A DNA stretch of 64,000 nt from Paramecium tetraurelia (lineage: Eukaryota > Ciliophora > Oligohymenophorea > Peniculida > Parameciidae): positions 283,657 to 347,656 of the forward strand of contig NW_001798967.1 in the NCBI RefSeq assembly GCF_000165425.1, in the 5' to 3' direction. The notes beneath the pieces were generated by a model, which was not told the DNA's origin, made no database searches, and saw only the letters and a list, made by a program, of their open reading frames with translations. A program made the translations under genes and the position numbers. This document shows, piece by piece, positions 38,142-50,399 of the stretch. Position 1 is the first letter of the stretch. The number at the start of each line of letters is the position of its first letter.

Positions 38142-39575
38142 ATGAATTTTAAGAAAAATACTACTTATGCGATGATGGCATTGGCAGGAGTCCTAGGGAT
38201 AGGATACCTAGCATATGATTATAAGAAAACCCAGAAGGAGATAATATAGTTTGAAGCTGATTTGAAATAATTCTAAGAGGTTTAGGCTCTGAAAAAGGAA
38301 AAGCAAACCATCTTTCTTGATCCAAAGGACAGTTCATTTAACAAAACTTTGAACATCAGCTTTACGGGCACAAGATAAATACATTGTATTTGCGTAACTG
38401 GAGGGCCAGGATGTGGAAAAACAAGTGTAGTGACATTCTTATAAGAAAGACTCAAAGACTTTTAATATAATGTTATAGTGGTTCCCCTTCTGGATGATTT
38501 CATATTGGGTCAAGATTAAGAAATTATGTAAGAATTGGGTAATGAGGAGAGAAACTAAATGATAATTAAGAAGATGATGTTGATGCAAACTTTGCTCGAT
38601 TATTCTAAGGATTTAGCATAATAAGTAAAGGACAAAGATTCTATCATTCTTTGTTAAGGTGGAATTTTGGATTTGTTGTCTGTTTTAGATGAAAAGGAGA
38701 AGGCCAAAATGTTCGAGGATCTTGAAGAGCAATTTAAGCCATTGGCAACTTTGAGAGATAAAAATTATGATGCAGTTATACATTTAGTAACAAATGCTGA
38801 AGGACTCCAATAAAACTTTTATTTTGGCAATTCCTTCATCAACAGAGATTAAGAAATAAACAAGGCTATCGAGGCTGATCGAAGGATATAAACACTCTGG
38901 ATGGGGCATCAAAATCATTTCTTGATTGACAATCGTGGACTTACATTCGATAAAAAGATTCAGAGGGCCTATAAGACTGTTTAGAAAATATTAGGAATGG
39001 TACAAACAAATATCAGATGGACTAAAATTGGATTAAAATAAAGTACAATCAATTGTTATTTACAATAGTTAACTTTCCTAGTGATCTCCCTCGTACTCAA
39101 ATAAAAATTACAGATATTTTCCTTTTAGACGAAAAGAGTTAAGCTCAAAAAGAAATAAACAGAGTCAGAATGAGATAAGTTGAAGGAGGCATTAAATAAT
39201 ATTATTTGATTACAACCAAAAAATCATAGCAAAAAGATGATATTTAGTTTTTGAGGAGAATGATTTCCTTTTCTTAATTTCATCATATAGTGAATTAGAA
39301 TTAGAACAAAATTAAAATCTTGGAACGACTAAGATATTGTTTTACATTTCAAAACTAGTAATTATACTTAATTAATTATCAAGAATGATGTAAGTCGATG
39401 TTATACATTCCAAACAACTGGGAATTTTAAGATTAGCCCAAAATGAGGGAACCGAAACTTATAATATTCCTAAATGGATATAAATTGATGATAGAGTAGA
39501 TAGTATTGATATTTATTAAAATTAGACAATCCTAAATATGATTCCTTTAATTTGGCTCAAAGGAAAAAGGTTTGA
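38142..39575 (+). CDS. TTD14-like P-loop NTPase with N-terminal membrane anchor
   Basis: Related to Drosophila TTD14 (TRPL translocation defect 14), a GTP-binding trafficking protein made of an AAA_28 P-loop domain and a CYTH-like phosphate/lipid-binding domain. Seen: hydrophobic segment near residues 8-25 (TTYAMMALAGVLGIGYLAY), Walker A TGGPGCGKTS, IHLVTNAEGLQ, AIEADRRIQTLWMGHQNHFL, then CYTH-like elements (FPSDLPRTQIKITDIFLLDE, GGIKQYYLITTKK, RYCFTFQNQ, IPKWIQIDDRVD). Three introns: a 26-bp GTACAA...AATAG, a 26-bp GTAATT...TCAAG and a 23-bp GTATTG...TTAG near the end. About 455 residues. The Walker A has Cys-Gly-Lys-Thr and looks intact. Confidence 0.8.
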
Positions 39576-39654
39576 ATATATTCTGAATTATTAAACGAAT
39601 TTAAATTTAATACCAAATAGCTAATATTAAAATAATTATATGTATCAAGAATTT

Positions 39655-41397
39655 TCTTCTGTCTCTTACTCTATTTCATAATCAGGAGGTAAAATAATTC
39701 TAACTAAATCCTCCATATTGAGTTTACCATCTCGATCAATATCATACTATTAAAACAGATTCTCAACTTCCCTCTCTGTAAATCCATAAGTGAAGGTCTT
39801 CTTCATATCCTCTATAGATATATCTAATTGGTTAAATATATTTAATTACATCCTTTTCCATCCTAATCGATTAAATTAAATAATTATTTAACTCTAATCA
39901 TACTTTGTTTTGGAAGAATCCTTTTTCTTTTATTTGGTTGTTTTTCTACTCTCAGAAACTCCATTTCTAAACTCTCTTTTGAACTTTTAGCAAAAACCTC
40001 GTTGTATTATTGAATCCATTAATTCATGATTTTTAATTACTCCTAAGTGAGTGAAGGATACAATTTCAACATTAGTTAATCAAAAGTAACAAACCCTTTT
40101 TATTTTGAATCTAAGTAATTATATAAGCTTGCTGTCACTCTTTTCATATGTGGCTTGTTCTGAAAAGACTTAGTAAATTCCTTTACTTATATAACCTAAT
40201 TTTTATCAGAAAGACTATCAAAATAACTTTTCAATTTGAAGATCTCATTTCTAGTAAGAGTACACCCTTTAGTAATGATGATATTCTTCATTATCTTAGT
40301 AGGCACTATTACCCTTCTGGAAGTGCCATCACGCTAAGTGACAAATCTGATAGTCGGAGAATCATATCTTTATATCTTTCTAGAATGATCTCCTATTGCC
40401 TTTTCTAAGAGTTATAATTCATCAACTTCATCATCCAATATTGAAGGTTTCATTTATGAAATCTTAGGTAAAGAACCATTAGAACCAAACTATTTCGATC
40501 TGATTTAAAGTTGACGAACACTTTTTGTTGTAGCCTTATAACTTTCTTATTATCTTTAAGTTAATTTATCATTTAGACTTTTCATAAAGTACTCGTTCTT
40601 ATTTGCTTTCGTTATCATTTCTAACATGTCTGCAGCCTCTTACTCACTGTAAGGCTTAAATGATTTAAACACCTCAAAAGGCTCTTGCACTTTCTATTTT
40701 GGTTCATACAATGTGAATAAATCTTTGCCTATATCATTCTCCTTCTCCAACCACTCAATAATTCTAAATTTAAATCTCAATTTACTCGCTTAATTCCAAT
40801 TAATTATCAACTTGAATGTCGCTTTTCAAAAACATCAGTTTTGCAAACTTCTCTAATTGAACATATGGAGGTAATTCAGCATTTGTTAATTTACAATATC
40901 CTATTATTATCGATTTAATAATTATGAGGAGTTCATTTAAACTTATGTTCCCATTACAATCTAAATCGAAAACAATATATAAAACTAATATAGCTTTTCA
41001 GTTTTACAATGAATTTTATGAATATGCTAAGTATATGAACAAATTGTTAAAACGCAAATGAGCTCATAAATTGATAAGAGTTTCGATTTCCTGCAAAAAT
41101 TATCAAATATATATCCTGCATTCGGACGAGAAAATGGAACTATTTTACAGAATAAACTCTTATCAATAAAAGGAATTGAAGTTCTACGTTAAAACTATTC
41201 ATATACAGCTCGAATTTCAGTTAATGACCCTGTATGTATAAAATTAAATACAATAAAGCAACTATTTCAATGCTGGATCCACATCTCTTGAGATGTCAAA
41301 TTTTAGTTCCATTTTTCTCAAATGCATAGGTAGACTACTCAAATTGCCATTCTCATCCTATGTTGTCTGTGAAGAAACACTGCCCATAAATCAATTT
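39655..41397 (-). CDS. EF-hand protein with putative myristoylation signal
   Basis: Start MGSVSSQTTQDENGN, a good N-myristoylation context. Calcium-binding loops: FDLDCNGNISLNELL (near residue 140), LDSKQKGFVTFDQL (weak), IDQDGKGYISIEDM and YDIDRDGKLNMEDL at the C-terminus. A long charged middle section (LEKENDIGKDLFTLYEPKQ, PFEVFKSFKPYSEQE) separates the hands. Introns: 22 bp before WSLTEIRAVY, 22 bp before IIEWLEKEN, 26 bp inside the third loop (splitting GKG|YIS). About 540 residues ending EIEQETEENS. Not calmodulin or CDPK; possibly a calcineurin-B-like or scaffold protein, function unknown. A gap of 79 bp separates its stop from the TTD14-like stop. Confidence 0.7.
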
Positions 41398-41880
41398 ATT
41401 ATTAACAAAAATACATAGTATGATTATTAAAACAAATTGCTAATTTCTAATTATTTATAAACAAAATAAAATACATTATCATTGATAGTTTCCAATACTA
41501 AATTAATTAAGTTTGAATTTATTATTTACATATATAAATTTAAGGAGAATTTTATTAGACCAAAAATCAAACAATTAACTTTTCATTTGAATTTTCTCAT
41601 TTTATTTCCTCTTTATTATATATTTATATACATCTATTACAGTATTACAGGTTGAAATTAGTTTCTATATATTTATAATAATAATAAACTATTGTATTTC
41701 ATAAAGAAATATTCCGTAACTGAATGGAATGTCATTAAATAAATAATGCCATTATTCCTTATATCATATAATATTTATTTATCTCTTTTAAAATATTAAA
41801 ATCTAGACGCCTAATTTAATTTACTAAATTTTAATTTTATGCATCTAATTACATTTATTAATAATAAATAAATAATAAAT
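41398..41880. other. Intergenic, AT-rich
   Basis: About 480 bp upstream of the minus-strand EF-hand gene. AT-rich with short TAATAA runs; no coding frame, RNA gene or repeat recognised. Expected to contain that gene's promoter. Confidence 0.45.
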
Positions 41881-43576
41881 CATGTTCTGAGTATTTATCT
41901 AGAATTGTTCCTGAATTAAATTAATTAGATATATACCACAAATACTTTGAAAAATAAAAATAAGTGATTCCTGTTAAAAAAGAATTCAAAGAACAAAATT
42001 ATCGTATTGATACAATGAAAAACAATAATTAGAAAAAATAAAAGTAGAATAAGAACAATTATTAGATCATATTAATATCAATGTTACTGGAATTATATAA
42101 AAAACTAAAAGTCATGAAGTTACATTTGAAGCTTTTGATTATTTGGTACAAAGTTGCATGACTTTGTCTGAATTAATTTATTTATTAATTTCAGTAAAAA
42201 TTATATAAGAAAGTAGTAATATATTCTTTTTCATTTTACTCTTAAATGATTATAGAAAACTAAAAGCAATCTATATTATAAAAACAATTCGTATTTTGAG
42301 ATATCATAACTTTAACAATTAAACAGGGATGCATTAAATGTAATTTTTAGGGAAAAAATATTAAATTTTCAGTAAATTAGCTTGCTATGATGACTCCTTT
42401 AAATAAAATTAATATTTGAAGCACCGATTATTAAGAAATTAATTTTTTCTTGAAGAAATGTCAACAGAACAGTAAACTTGTAATTTTAAGTTATGAAATA
42501 GTATTGAATTTTTTGAAATTTTTATGCCTTATTATAATGTTGAATTTATAAAAAGGATATAAAATCAAAATCTTGAAAATCATTTAACTTATAATAATAT
42601 TAAATATGACCTTCTTATATTGTTATTAGATAAAGTAATTAAAAGAATTATATGTGATAAGAGACAAAAAATAAAAGCAAACTATAAAAGAAGAACAAAT
42701 GATGAAATCTAATGATTAGAAAATATAACTAGATGAAATTATAAAGGACTTTCAAATAATAAAGTTTGAATATAAGTTAAAAACAAAAAATAAAAATTTA
42801 CCTTCCACATAAATATATAGAATTAAAATAGTCCTATTTTAAACTACAATGAAACTTAATAGCAAATCACATATCAAAAGCTAAACTTACAAAGTTGGTT
42901 TACTAGATTTCCTTTCTAAATAACTTAATCATAACCATTAGCAACTTAATCATATATTCAAAAATAACTAATGAACTAGACTTAGAAGAAGTGAAATTTA
43001 TTCAGGATATTAGTTTTGAATGTACTTACATACAAGGAATGACATAAACAAAAATTAATTAATATAAATCAAGTGATCCCAATGGAATAGTTCAAAATTT
43101 ATCTGCAGGGGTAATTAATTATTTAATTTATTTGGCCTAGAAAGCAGCTTGGATTCGAAGGATTGCTTTAAATAATAATTTAATAACCACTAAAAGCAAA
43201 GAAAATCAACTGAATTAATTTAAAAGTAAATATCGATAAAAATAGTGAATTGATGAAAATTAGAATTGAATACTTTCTTTTGAGGAGATATGTTAAAGAT
43301 GTGAAATGATGATGGAATATATAAAGAAATAATAAAATGGAGTTCTTTGCAAGAAGAATTTGGTTGAGATAATAACTAAAAAATCTTCAAATTTATAAAT
43401 AGGTGTTATTTTAAAGCTATAGAATTCAATTCTGATGAAGAAATACCAACACGAAAAGCGAGATTACTCATTGGGAGTGGAAAGCTAGGGCATCAACTGC
43501 CTTATTAATGATGGTTTGGGGTGATATAAACTTTTTTGATTCAAAACCTAAAATGTCACTAAAGTAATATATATGA
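41881..43576 (+). CDS. Unrecognised multi-exon or decaying gene
   Basis: Plus-strand pieces with protein-like content recur over 1.7 kb: CSEYLSRIVPELNQLDIYHK, joined by a 29-bp intron (GTATTG...ATTAG) to KIKVEQEQLLDHININVTG and SHEVTFEAFDYL; later KITNELDLEEVKFIQDISFE, SSDPNGIVQNLSAGVINYLI, AAWIRRIALNNNL; and at the end HWEWKARASTALLMMVWGDI before TGA 43574-43576. The blocks are separated by AT-rich stretches in other frames and no clear start codon exists. Either a gene with many introns or one losing function. No family recognised. Confidence 0.35.
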
Positions 43577-43661
43577 CAGATTAGCATATGTAATTAATTA
43601 TCTTTCTATTTTATATCTCGAATTACATTTATTAAGTTTACTTTATTATTTTTATTTAAAA

Positions 43662-45595
43662 ATGGTGTTTATTCTAACTCTAGAGCAAGCATAAATCTCA
43701 ATTAAAACTGATAAACCCATGTATTATCCGGGAGAGGTTATTAGAGGAGTCATTTATTTAAAAGTAAAAACTAAAGATATAAATGCTGGTACCTTGTACC
43801 TTAAGGTAAAAATTAGATATAATTTATATAAGCTTTGCGGGTAAGAGAAGGTCAACTAATTGGATAAGCACAACCAATTTTTCAGTTTTAAATAGTTTAT
43901 CTTTAAAAAATAAAAGAAAATAACAGATTTTGGAAAGTATGGCAAAATTAAATAAATAGGAAAATGCCACTTATTGCTTGCAGGAAATATTTTGAAATGG
44001 AAGTTCCAAATTTATCACCTAGTTTTACAATCAACTATTACAAGATGGTACAATGCAGAATCTTATATTTTCTCTCAGTTACTATTTAAAGTGAGGATGA
44101 GAAATATTTATATAAACCTCCAAAGAAACATAGAGTAGTGATCCATATTCTTTAAAAGCCCCAGATACATGCTCATTTGTCATTGGAGCATTCTGGGGAA
44201 TCAAAAGTATCAAACAGATGTTGTTTTTCTACTGGAGTATAATAATTTATTATTAGCATAGAGCACAAAAGTTAAGGTTCAGTTAAACAAACCTTACTAC
44301 ACGTTTGGAGAAAATATTGATATAATTCTATAAGTTGACAATAGTTAATCAAGTTCAGCTATTCAAAATTTCAAATTCTAAATCACATCACAGTTAGTCA
44401 TTTTGTATAAATAGTAAAAACGTAAATTATCAAATTATTTTGATTTATTTGATTAAGAATTAAATTGTAAATATATCTGCTATTTATATTAGAATAAGTT
44501 GCAGCTGGTGAGTAAAAAGAGGTAAAAACTATTTTGAGTTTACCAAATGGCAAGCCTACTAAAGCTTCAGCGATTTTTCCTTAAAGTTCTTTGAAGACTA
44601 AAAGAATTATATTTCAATATATACTTACTCTCAAAGTGATTTTTGCAAAAAGATTATTATTAAGTTAGCAAGATTTAACTGTTCCTATTCCATTATATCT
44701 AATATAGAACTAAAAAAGAGAAAAAGACAATGTATTTCAATCAATGGATAACATTAGTATTGCTGGATCTATATTTGATACAAATTAAAAAATAAATGCA
44801 AGTGTAATAAAAAAGTTTATTTATGGAGATCATAATTGTTCAGGTTATGGTGAATAAGATGGATACTCAGGACCTGAGAGAAAATATAATCCTTTTGAAA
44901 GTTTAAATGAGAATGCTTTAAAAGATGTGAAAGGAGCATTAGAATAATTGATGTTTTAAAAATAATATGAAAATGAAGATAGTGATGATGATGATAAATT
45001 AATTGAAGAAATTGATGGAGTTAATCTGAATAATGTTAGCATTAATGTTGAATAATCTGAAAAATAAGAAAAACCCAAAACAATATTTTAATTAGGCAAA
45101 AAAAATGATATTTCTTTACCAAATCACAATATAGAAGAAGCAAAATTAGATAATGGAATATAGGACTAATTATAAACAATTAAAGAAGAAGTAGATAGCA
45201 AAGGAACATAATATAATCTAAATAATGCTCTGTCTTCATCATGCGTTAGAAAAAATCATCACGAAGAAGAGAATGATGATTAATAAAATAAACAATTTTA
45301 ATAGTAATCCTATCCAATTGACACTTTTGGCTCATTTTAAAAAGTAATTATAAATAAGGAAGAATGTGATCAAATAAAAATAGGTTCTGATGAATAGGAA
45401 AACTAAATAAAACCTATTAACTTAAAACAAAATAGATCATTATCCAATTCAATTGATTAAACTGATTAAAAAGAATAAAAACAATTTAAAGTTTAATTTA
45501 ATGATGTCACATCTGTTGATACCTTGGATGGTAAAACTGGTGAAAGATAAAGCACCTAATGTAGAAAAAATGAAAACCAATCCAAATAATTTTGA
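43662..45595 (+). CDS. Arrestin-fold protein
   Basis: Alpha-arrestin-like adaptor. The N-domain begins EQAQISIKTDKPMYYPGEVI and RGVIYLKVKTKD, the typical start of arrestin-fold proteins, then FEMEVPNLSPSFTINYYK and KHRVVIHILQKP; the C-domain starts at VQLNKPYYTFGENIDIIL and includes the end of the fold near IPLYLIQ. A long acidic, Asn/Gln-rich tail follows (NEDSDDDDKLIEEIDGV). Alpha-arrestins recruit ubiquitin ligases to membrane proteins for endocytosis, so it may act at the plasma membrane or endosomes. Several introns are inferred, among them a 27-bp GTAAAA...TAAG and a 23-bp GTATGG...AATAG; one or two junctions in the middle are not fixed. About 610 residues. Confidence 0.75.
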
Positions 45596-45704
45596 GTTAT
45601 ATTATATATATTCAATTTATTTAATAATGTTTATGTTGAAATTGTGAAGTTATAAATTTTATCTTTAAATGTTAAATCATTTAAAATACCATTAATCATC
45701 CTGA

Positions 45705-46415
45705 TCATTAAAATGATATGTCCATATATTATATATCATCCTACTCCTCAATCTTAAAGCTATGACACTAAAAAGACAAAGAATTTCTTGAGCAAGTGTC
45801 TTCTAAAAGGTTATCTACTATATCCAATATTGATTAATCAATGTTTTCCTAATTTTATTCACTTAGTATGTATATCTAAGATAACTGCCTGTCCTTTGAT
45901 GTAACTATTTAATTTCTTAGGGACTTAATTATATTTATCCACTCATCTAATTTTAATGTTTATAGCTATCTTTATAAGTCATATGTTGTTTCAATACAAT
46001 CATCTATCAAGTCGAATTAGGTTTTATTATGCCCAAAATAGACAATACCAAATCTTTATTAGTGTCTTTCCTTTTCCGATAATAATTCCTTAAGTAATCG
46101 TAGTCTTTTTTTATTTTCTTTCATAGTCAAATCGATAATAAAGGCTATGTCACATTCTAATTTCCACTCTAAAAATTACTGTTATTTATCAAATAACGAT
46201 GAAATCGAAGAGTTTTTTTTAAGTTTGTTTGGAGATTGATGTAGCTAGTCCAATCTGCTTAATTTTACACATAGATCATCTGCTATAAATAAGTCTTTTT
46301 ATTTAGACCCTTTTACTTTTTGAAGGCATTTACCTTTGTTAGTAATTTGCACTTGCTAAGTTTATTTAGATTTTTAGTATCTAGCAGATTTCTAAGATGA
46401 GCAAGAAATACCCAT
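45705..46415 (-). CDS. von Willebrand A-like domain protein
   Basis: A single uninterrupted frame of 236 codons from MGISCSSQKSARYQK (a possible myristoylation/palmitoylation signal) to TGA 45705-45707. After a basic, Gln-rich N-terminus, ECDIAFIIDLTMKENKKRLR followed by FGIVYFGHNKTQFDLIDD matches the first strands of a vWA domain, where ciliate members often read DLAFVIDCTGSM. The metal-binding DxTxS motif is altered to DLTMK, so metal binding is doubtful. Function unknown. It is preceded by a 25-bp gap to another minus-strand coding-like island. Confidence 0.55.
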
Positions 46416-46439
46416 TAAAGTAAGTTTTTATTAATTATA

Positions 46440-46603
46440 TCAATTTTCTTGAAACTTCTTGATAAATTCATAAAGTGAAATACCCTCTATTAAATCAAAA
46501 TTCAAACAAAACGTTCTCCCTTGCATATTCTTTTATTTATATTCATGTATAATTGAAAAAGGATTTAGATTATTAGAGTTAGTAAAGAATTTATTTAGTA
46601 AAT
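46440..46603 (-). pseudogene. Coding-like island, possible protein-kinase fragment
   Basis: A minus-strand frame ending at TGA 46440-46442 reads SNNLNPFSIIHEYKQKNMQG and RTFCLNFDLIEGISLYEFIK, which resembles the hinge region of a protein kinase (hydrophobic strand, FDLIEG, then LYEFIKK). No start, ATP-binding loop or catalytic loop is nearby, so at most a short remnant. It overlaps a plus-strand open stretch, so only one of the two can be real in the overlap. Confidence 0.25.
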
Positions 46604-47040
46604 AAGAAGAGATGAAGAACAATAAGAACACTCTTATTTTAAGATTAAAGGCAATAAATTATATATCTAAGCAGGACAACAATTATATGAGAACATATCT
46701 GAACCTATCCATATCCAACCAGTATAAATAAGTAGTTATAATTAATACTCAAAACACAATGTTTGGATTAATGTTTACAAAAAAAACTTTAATGTGATGA
46801 CTCTAGATGTATTTTTGCTCTTAAAAACTTCAATATTAAACAGTAAGGGAGATGCAAGTACTAAACTGTTAATATCACATTATACATTGAAAATTATGAT
46901 ATTCTTTTGAATACTGCCCTATTTTAATTGAAAAATAGATTTTAAATTTAATATAATAAATTACAATTAAGCAGAGACAATTAGTAATAAATAGATATTA
47001 AGCATTAAATTGAATTTCATGATCGACCTAAAATTAGATA
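46560..47040 (+). CDS. Hypothetical protein fragment
   Basis: Two protein-like plus-strand frames: EFIQQIRRDEEQQEHSYFKI, YIQAGQQLYENISEPIHIQP, NVWINVYKKNFNVMTLDVFL, then in a second frame TVNITLYIENYDILLNTALF and QIDIKHQIEFHDRPK. The junction between them and the start are unresolved. Could be a small gene or a remnant; no family recognised. The remaining 180 bp up to 47226 show nothing. Confidence 0.3.
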
Positions 47041-47226
47041 ATATTTTTTATAATTTATAATTCATATTATTAAAAATGTTAAAATTCATTAAATTTTTCT
47101 GCAAGAATCTATTTCATTTCCAAAACTAATGAAATAATGCTAATATAAAATGTATATATAAAAAATATATCTTGATTTGATAAATATTTATATTTATTTT
47201 AAAAATAAGCTCTTAAAATTGAAAAT

Positions 47227-48253
47227 TCATGCATCAATAGGTTCGTTTTCATCTTAAATTTAAGTTTCATCGTTCACTTCATTACAAATTAACAGTTTTT
47301 CTTATTCTTCATCTTCTTTTTCTAAAATGTGACTCAAATCAGCTAAACTTGCATCATTTTATATCTCTGTATAGATTGAATTTGTCAATCTAATGAAATA
47401 ATAGATTATCAAAGTAACTATGATAAACATTAAGCCCTTCAACCAAATAGGAACATAATTGCTGGTGTCTCCTGATTATAATACATCAGCAAGTGAATCT
47501 AAGTTTGATCCCATATAAACCCAGAATCCAGCCCAAATGACAGTTCCAAAAAATGTTGGGTGAATGAATTCCCAATGAGTGATTCTAAATAACCCACATG
47601 CATAAGTCTTGAAGATTGTAGGAATTGCCAAAAATTACAGAAGATACATAACTTTTGTAGGTTTGCGTTCTGTTGCTAGATAACAAGTGATGAAGTATAT
47701 GTTTTCATTCATTGCTGTATAAATAAAACTTCTTATTGCATATCTCCCAATCAAGAAACCAATATATCTATCATAATTACTGATTTATTATATACTTTGC
47801 CAAGAATTTAGCTAAGGAAACTGTGAACAAAGCAAACCAAAAAGGGTGAATTAAAAATCCTGCTAAAATATCATAGAGAACAACATTAAAGCCAGTCAAA
47901 ACAAACCATAAACCTATTACTCCAATATAAAAAGCTCCTATATAATGCCCTATCTATATTATTATAATAACTTTACCCTAGTCATTGAAATCATTGAGAA
48001 CATTAAAACAAAAATATCGAAAGTCCCTTACCCAATATAAAAGTAAGACGAAGGTTACCAGTATGATGGAGTACAATACCATAATAAGCATTAGTACTTT
48101 TTATGCTTTATCTCTTTTAGGGTTATGTTCAGATGTGGCTAAGTTCATTTAAATTCACTATTACATGATCCCTCCTTTGCTTTTTAATACTTTTCCCTTA
48201 ACTCTTTACTTTGATTTTCATAAAACAACTGATCTCTAGTTTGATCACTCATT
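47227..48253 (-). CDS. VTT/DedA-domain membrane protein, TVP38/TMEM64-like
   Basis: Multi-pass membrane protein of the VTT (SNARE-associated Golgi/DedA) family, whose members TMEM41B, VMP1 and TVP38 act in lipid scrambling and vesicle traffic. Starts MSDQTRDQLFYENQ; helix 1 near KVLMLIMVLYSIILVTFVLL; then a segment with FLIGRYAIRSFIY, matching the family's F(L/I)GR(Y/F) signature, and FLAIPTIFKTYACGLFRITH, matching the P....NY..G motif. The tail is acidic (LEKEDEEQEKLLICNEVND). Introns: 26 bp GTAATAG...ACTTAG and 28 bp GTATAT...GATAG, the latter inside the signature region. About 320 residues. Confidence 0.7.
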
Positions 48254-49256
48254 CGTTTTTACTATTTATCAAATATTGGAAATTATAAAATTTATACTAA
48301 TTTAAAAACCATATATTTTTATTAGTAATCTCAATTCATTTGATGGATCAATTTCATAAACTTAGTTCATAGTAGTTCCAAAAGAACTAAAAAAATTTAA
48401 AATATAATCAAAAAAATTTAGCTATTGTGTCTAAAGATTTATATTAAAATTTTACACTTGACTTCAATTTCAAATTATGTTATGTTGTGTTGATTATCTA
48501 TAAGGTTATTAATCCTATTTATAATATCTAGTCTCTAATTGAGAAACAGTTATTCAACAAATATGATGCCTGTGACAATATTTAAATGCTTCTATTCTAT
48601 TTTAGTATGAAATGATTCATTATTTTTTTGGATTCAATTATAATTAATATAATATCACCTAATCTTTTGATTAATTAAATTTCATTGAAAACAAGTCTAT
48701 TATAATGTTCTACATTTTATTAACTAATAAGTTTTAGAATCAAATAGATAATTTCTTTTTATTAAATTTCATTTTTCTATGTTTATATGCTCAATATGAG
48801 TGTAATTAAATAAATCATTCTAAACGATTGGTCGAATAATCATCAATTATATACACCTTTTATGTTTATTTTATACAATAATATTATTCTTATTTTGACT
48901 TAAAATTAAATTGATTCAATAATATTAATCATAAAAATAAAGTATGTGCTCCATATGATCTCTTTTATAAAAATAGAAATGTTGCTATTAAACAGAAAAA
49001 ATTTGATTCTAGATTAGATGTTGTCAAAATTCAAAAGGATTTCTATCATCACCATTTTGATAAAAATAGCTATATTTATAAATCAGTATTTTTAGAATTC
49101 AAATTTTAAGTAATAATTTTACTGCTTAATTATGCTTAAGTATATCAATTTGCTTAATAATTTATTTGTTTTGAGTACACGATATTATTTCTTCAACTAT
49201 TATTAGGTATTATTTAATTAAGATTCGCATTATTTAATATATATTCTAATATCCAT
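48254..49256. other. Divergent intergenic region
   Basis: About 1 kb of very AT-rich DNA between two genes transcribed apart; the longest gene-free stretch here. No sustained coding frame, RNA gene or clear repeat seen. It presumably holds both promoters. Confidence 0.5.
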
Positions 49257-50223
49257 ATGTCGATTGAAGTAGCAAAAGCTATTGGATTTGAAACAGATGA
49301 AGTCAAGGCGTTATGTACTGATAGAGATGCAATTTTATATTCTCTTGGTATTGGATATAGCTCTGATCCAATGAATGCAGAGGAACTTTCATATTCATAC
49401 GAATTGCATGAAGATTTCAAAGTTTTCCCAACCTACACTACATGTCTTCACAGAACTGACATTTTTAAGGTAGATCGACCTAAAATTAGTAGGCTTTAAC
49501 ATCATGTCCAGGTATTCCAAACTTTAATCCAATGATGTTATTACACGGAGAATAGAGAATTTAAGTCTTGAGACCTTTGAAAACCGGAGTGGAATATGTA
49601 ACTAAAGGAAAAATAGCCAATGTTTCTGATAAGGGAAAGGGAGCATTAATTTAGTTCGATTTATTAAGTTCTGAAATAGATGATTAAGGCAAGAAAACAT
49701 TAGCTTTTGTCAATACATTATCTCTATTTATTAGAGGATTGGGAGGTTTTGGACTTAAAGGAAATCCAGTTGAAAACATTCCTGCTCTTCCTAAAAGGCC
49801 TGCATGCAAAGAAGTGAAATAGGTCACAACACCAAATCAAGCTATCATATACAGACTGTCTGGGGATATTAACCCATTGCATATTGATCCTGTAATAGAT
49901 ATTTAAATTGAATTTAGAATATGGCAGCATTAGGAGGATTTGATAAACCAATTTTACATGGATTGTGCACATATGGTATTTGTGCCAAAGCTGCCATTCA
50001 GACATTCACTTAAGTATAATCCGTGATTATTCTAAATTAGGGAAATGGTGATGCTCTTAAAAATATGGCAGCCAGATTTACTTCTCATGTTTTTCCAGGA
50101 GAAACCTTGTTGATTTCATTATGGAAGGAAGGAACCAGAGTTCAATTTTCAGCTAGAACTTAAGAAAGAGGATTAGAAGTAATTGTGGGTTTTGTAGAGT
50201 TTAATGAGAAAGCTAAATTATGA
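49257..50223 (+). CDS. Peroxisomal enoyl-CoA hydratase 2 (MaoC-like)
   Basis: Hydratase-2 domain enzyme converting trans-2-enoyl-CoA to (3R)-hydroxyacyl-CoA in peroxisomal beta-oxidation, the part homologous to the hydratase of multifunctional enzyme 2. Seen: N-terminal hotdog half ([33 protein letters not shown]), then the catalytic hydratase-2 motif [15 protein letters not shown] followed by [17 protein letters not shown] with the Asp/His pair. The protein ends in AKL, a known variant of the SKL peroxisomal import signal (PTS1). Introns: 23 bp after DIFK and 26 bp inside the catalytic motif after HIDP, so unspliced reads hide it. About 305 residues, a stand-alone hydratase without the dehydrogenase or SCP2 domains. 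Confidence 0.88.
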
Positions 50224-50399
50224 AAATAATTATAAAAATAAATAAACTAGTGGATAGTCATTTAATTTAAATAAAATAATATTTAGAACTTCGGTTTAAG
50301 TAGTTTTAGTATAGGTTGATTTCATGAAAGAAGGAAATTAGGATTTGAATGTTTAATATTGTCTTTTTTTTTTGTGTTTTAATTCTCATTAATAATAAT

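Noticed and set aside
49214-50005. Minus-strand and alternative frames over the hydratase gene
   Set aside because: Shadows of the plus-strand enzyme, whose catalytic motif and splice sites are clear.
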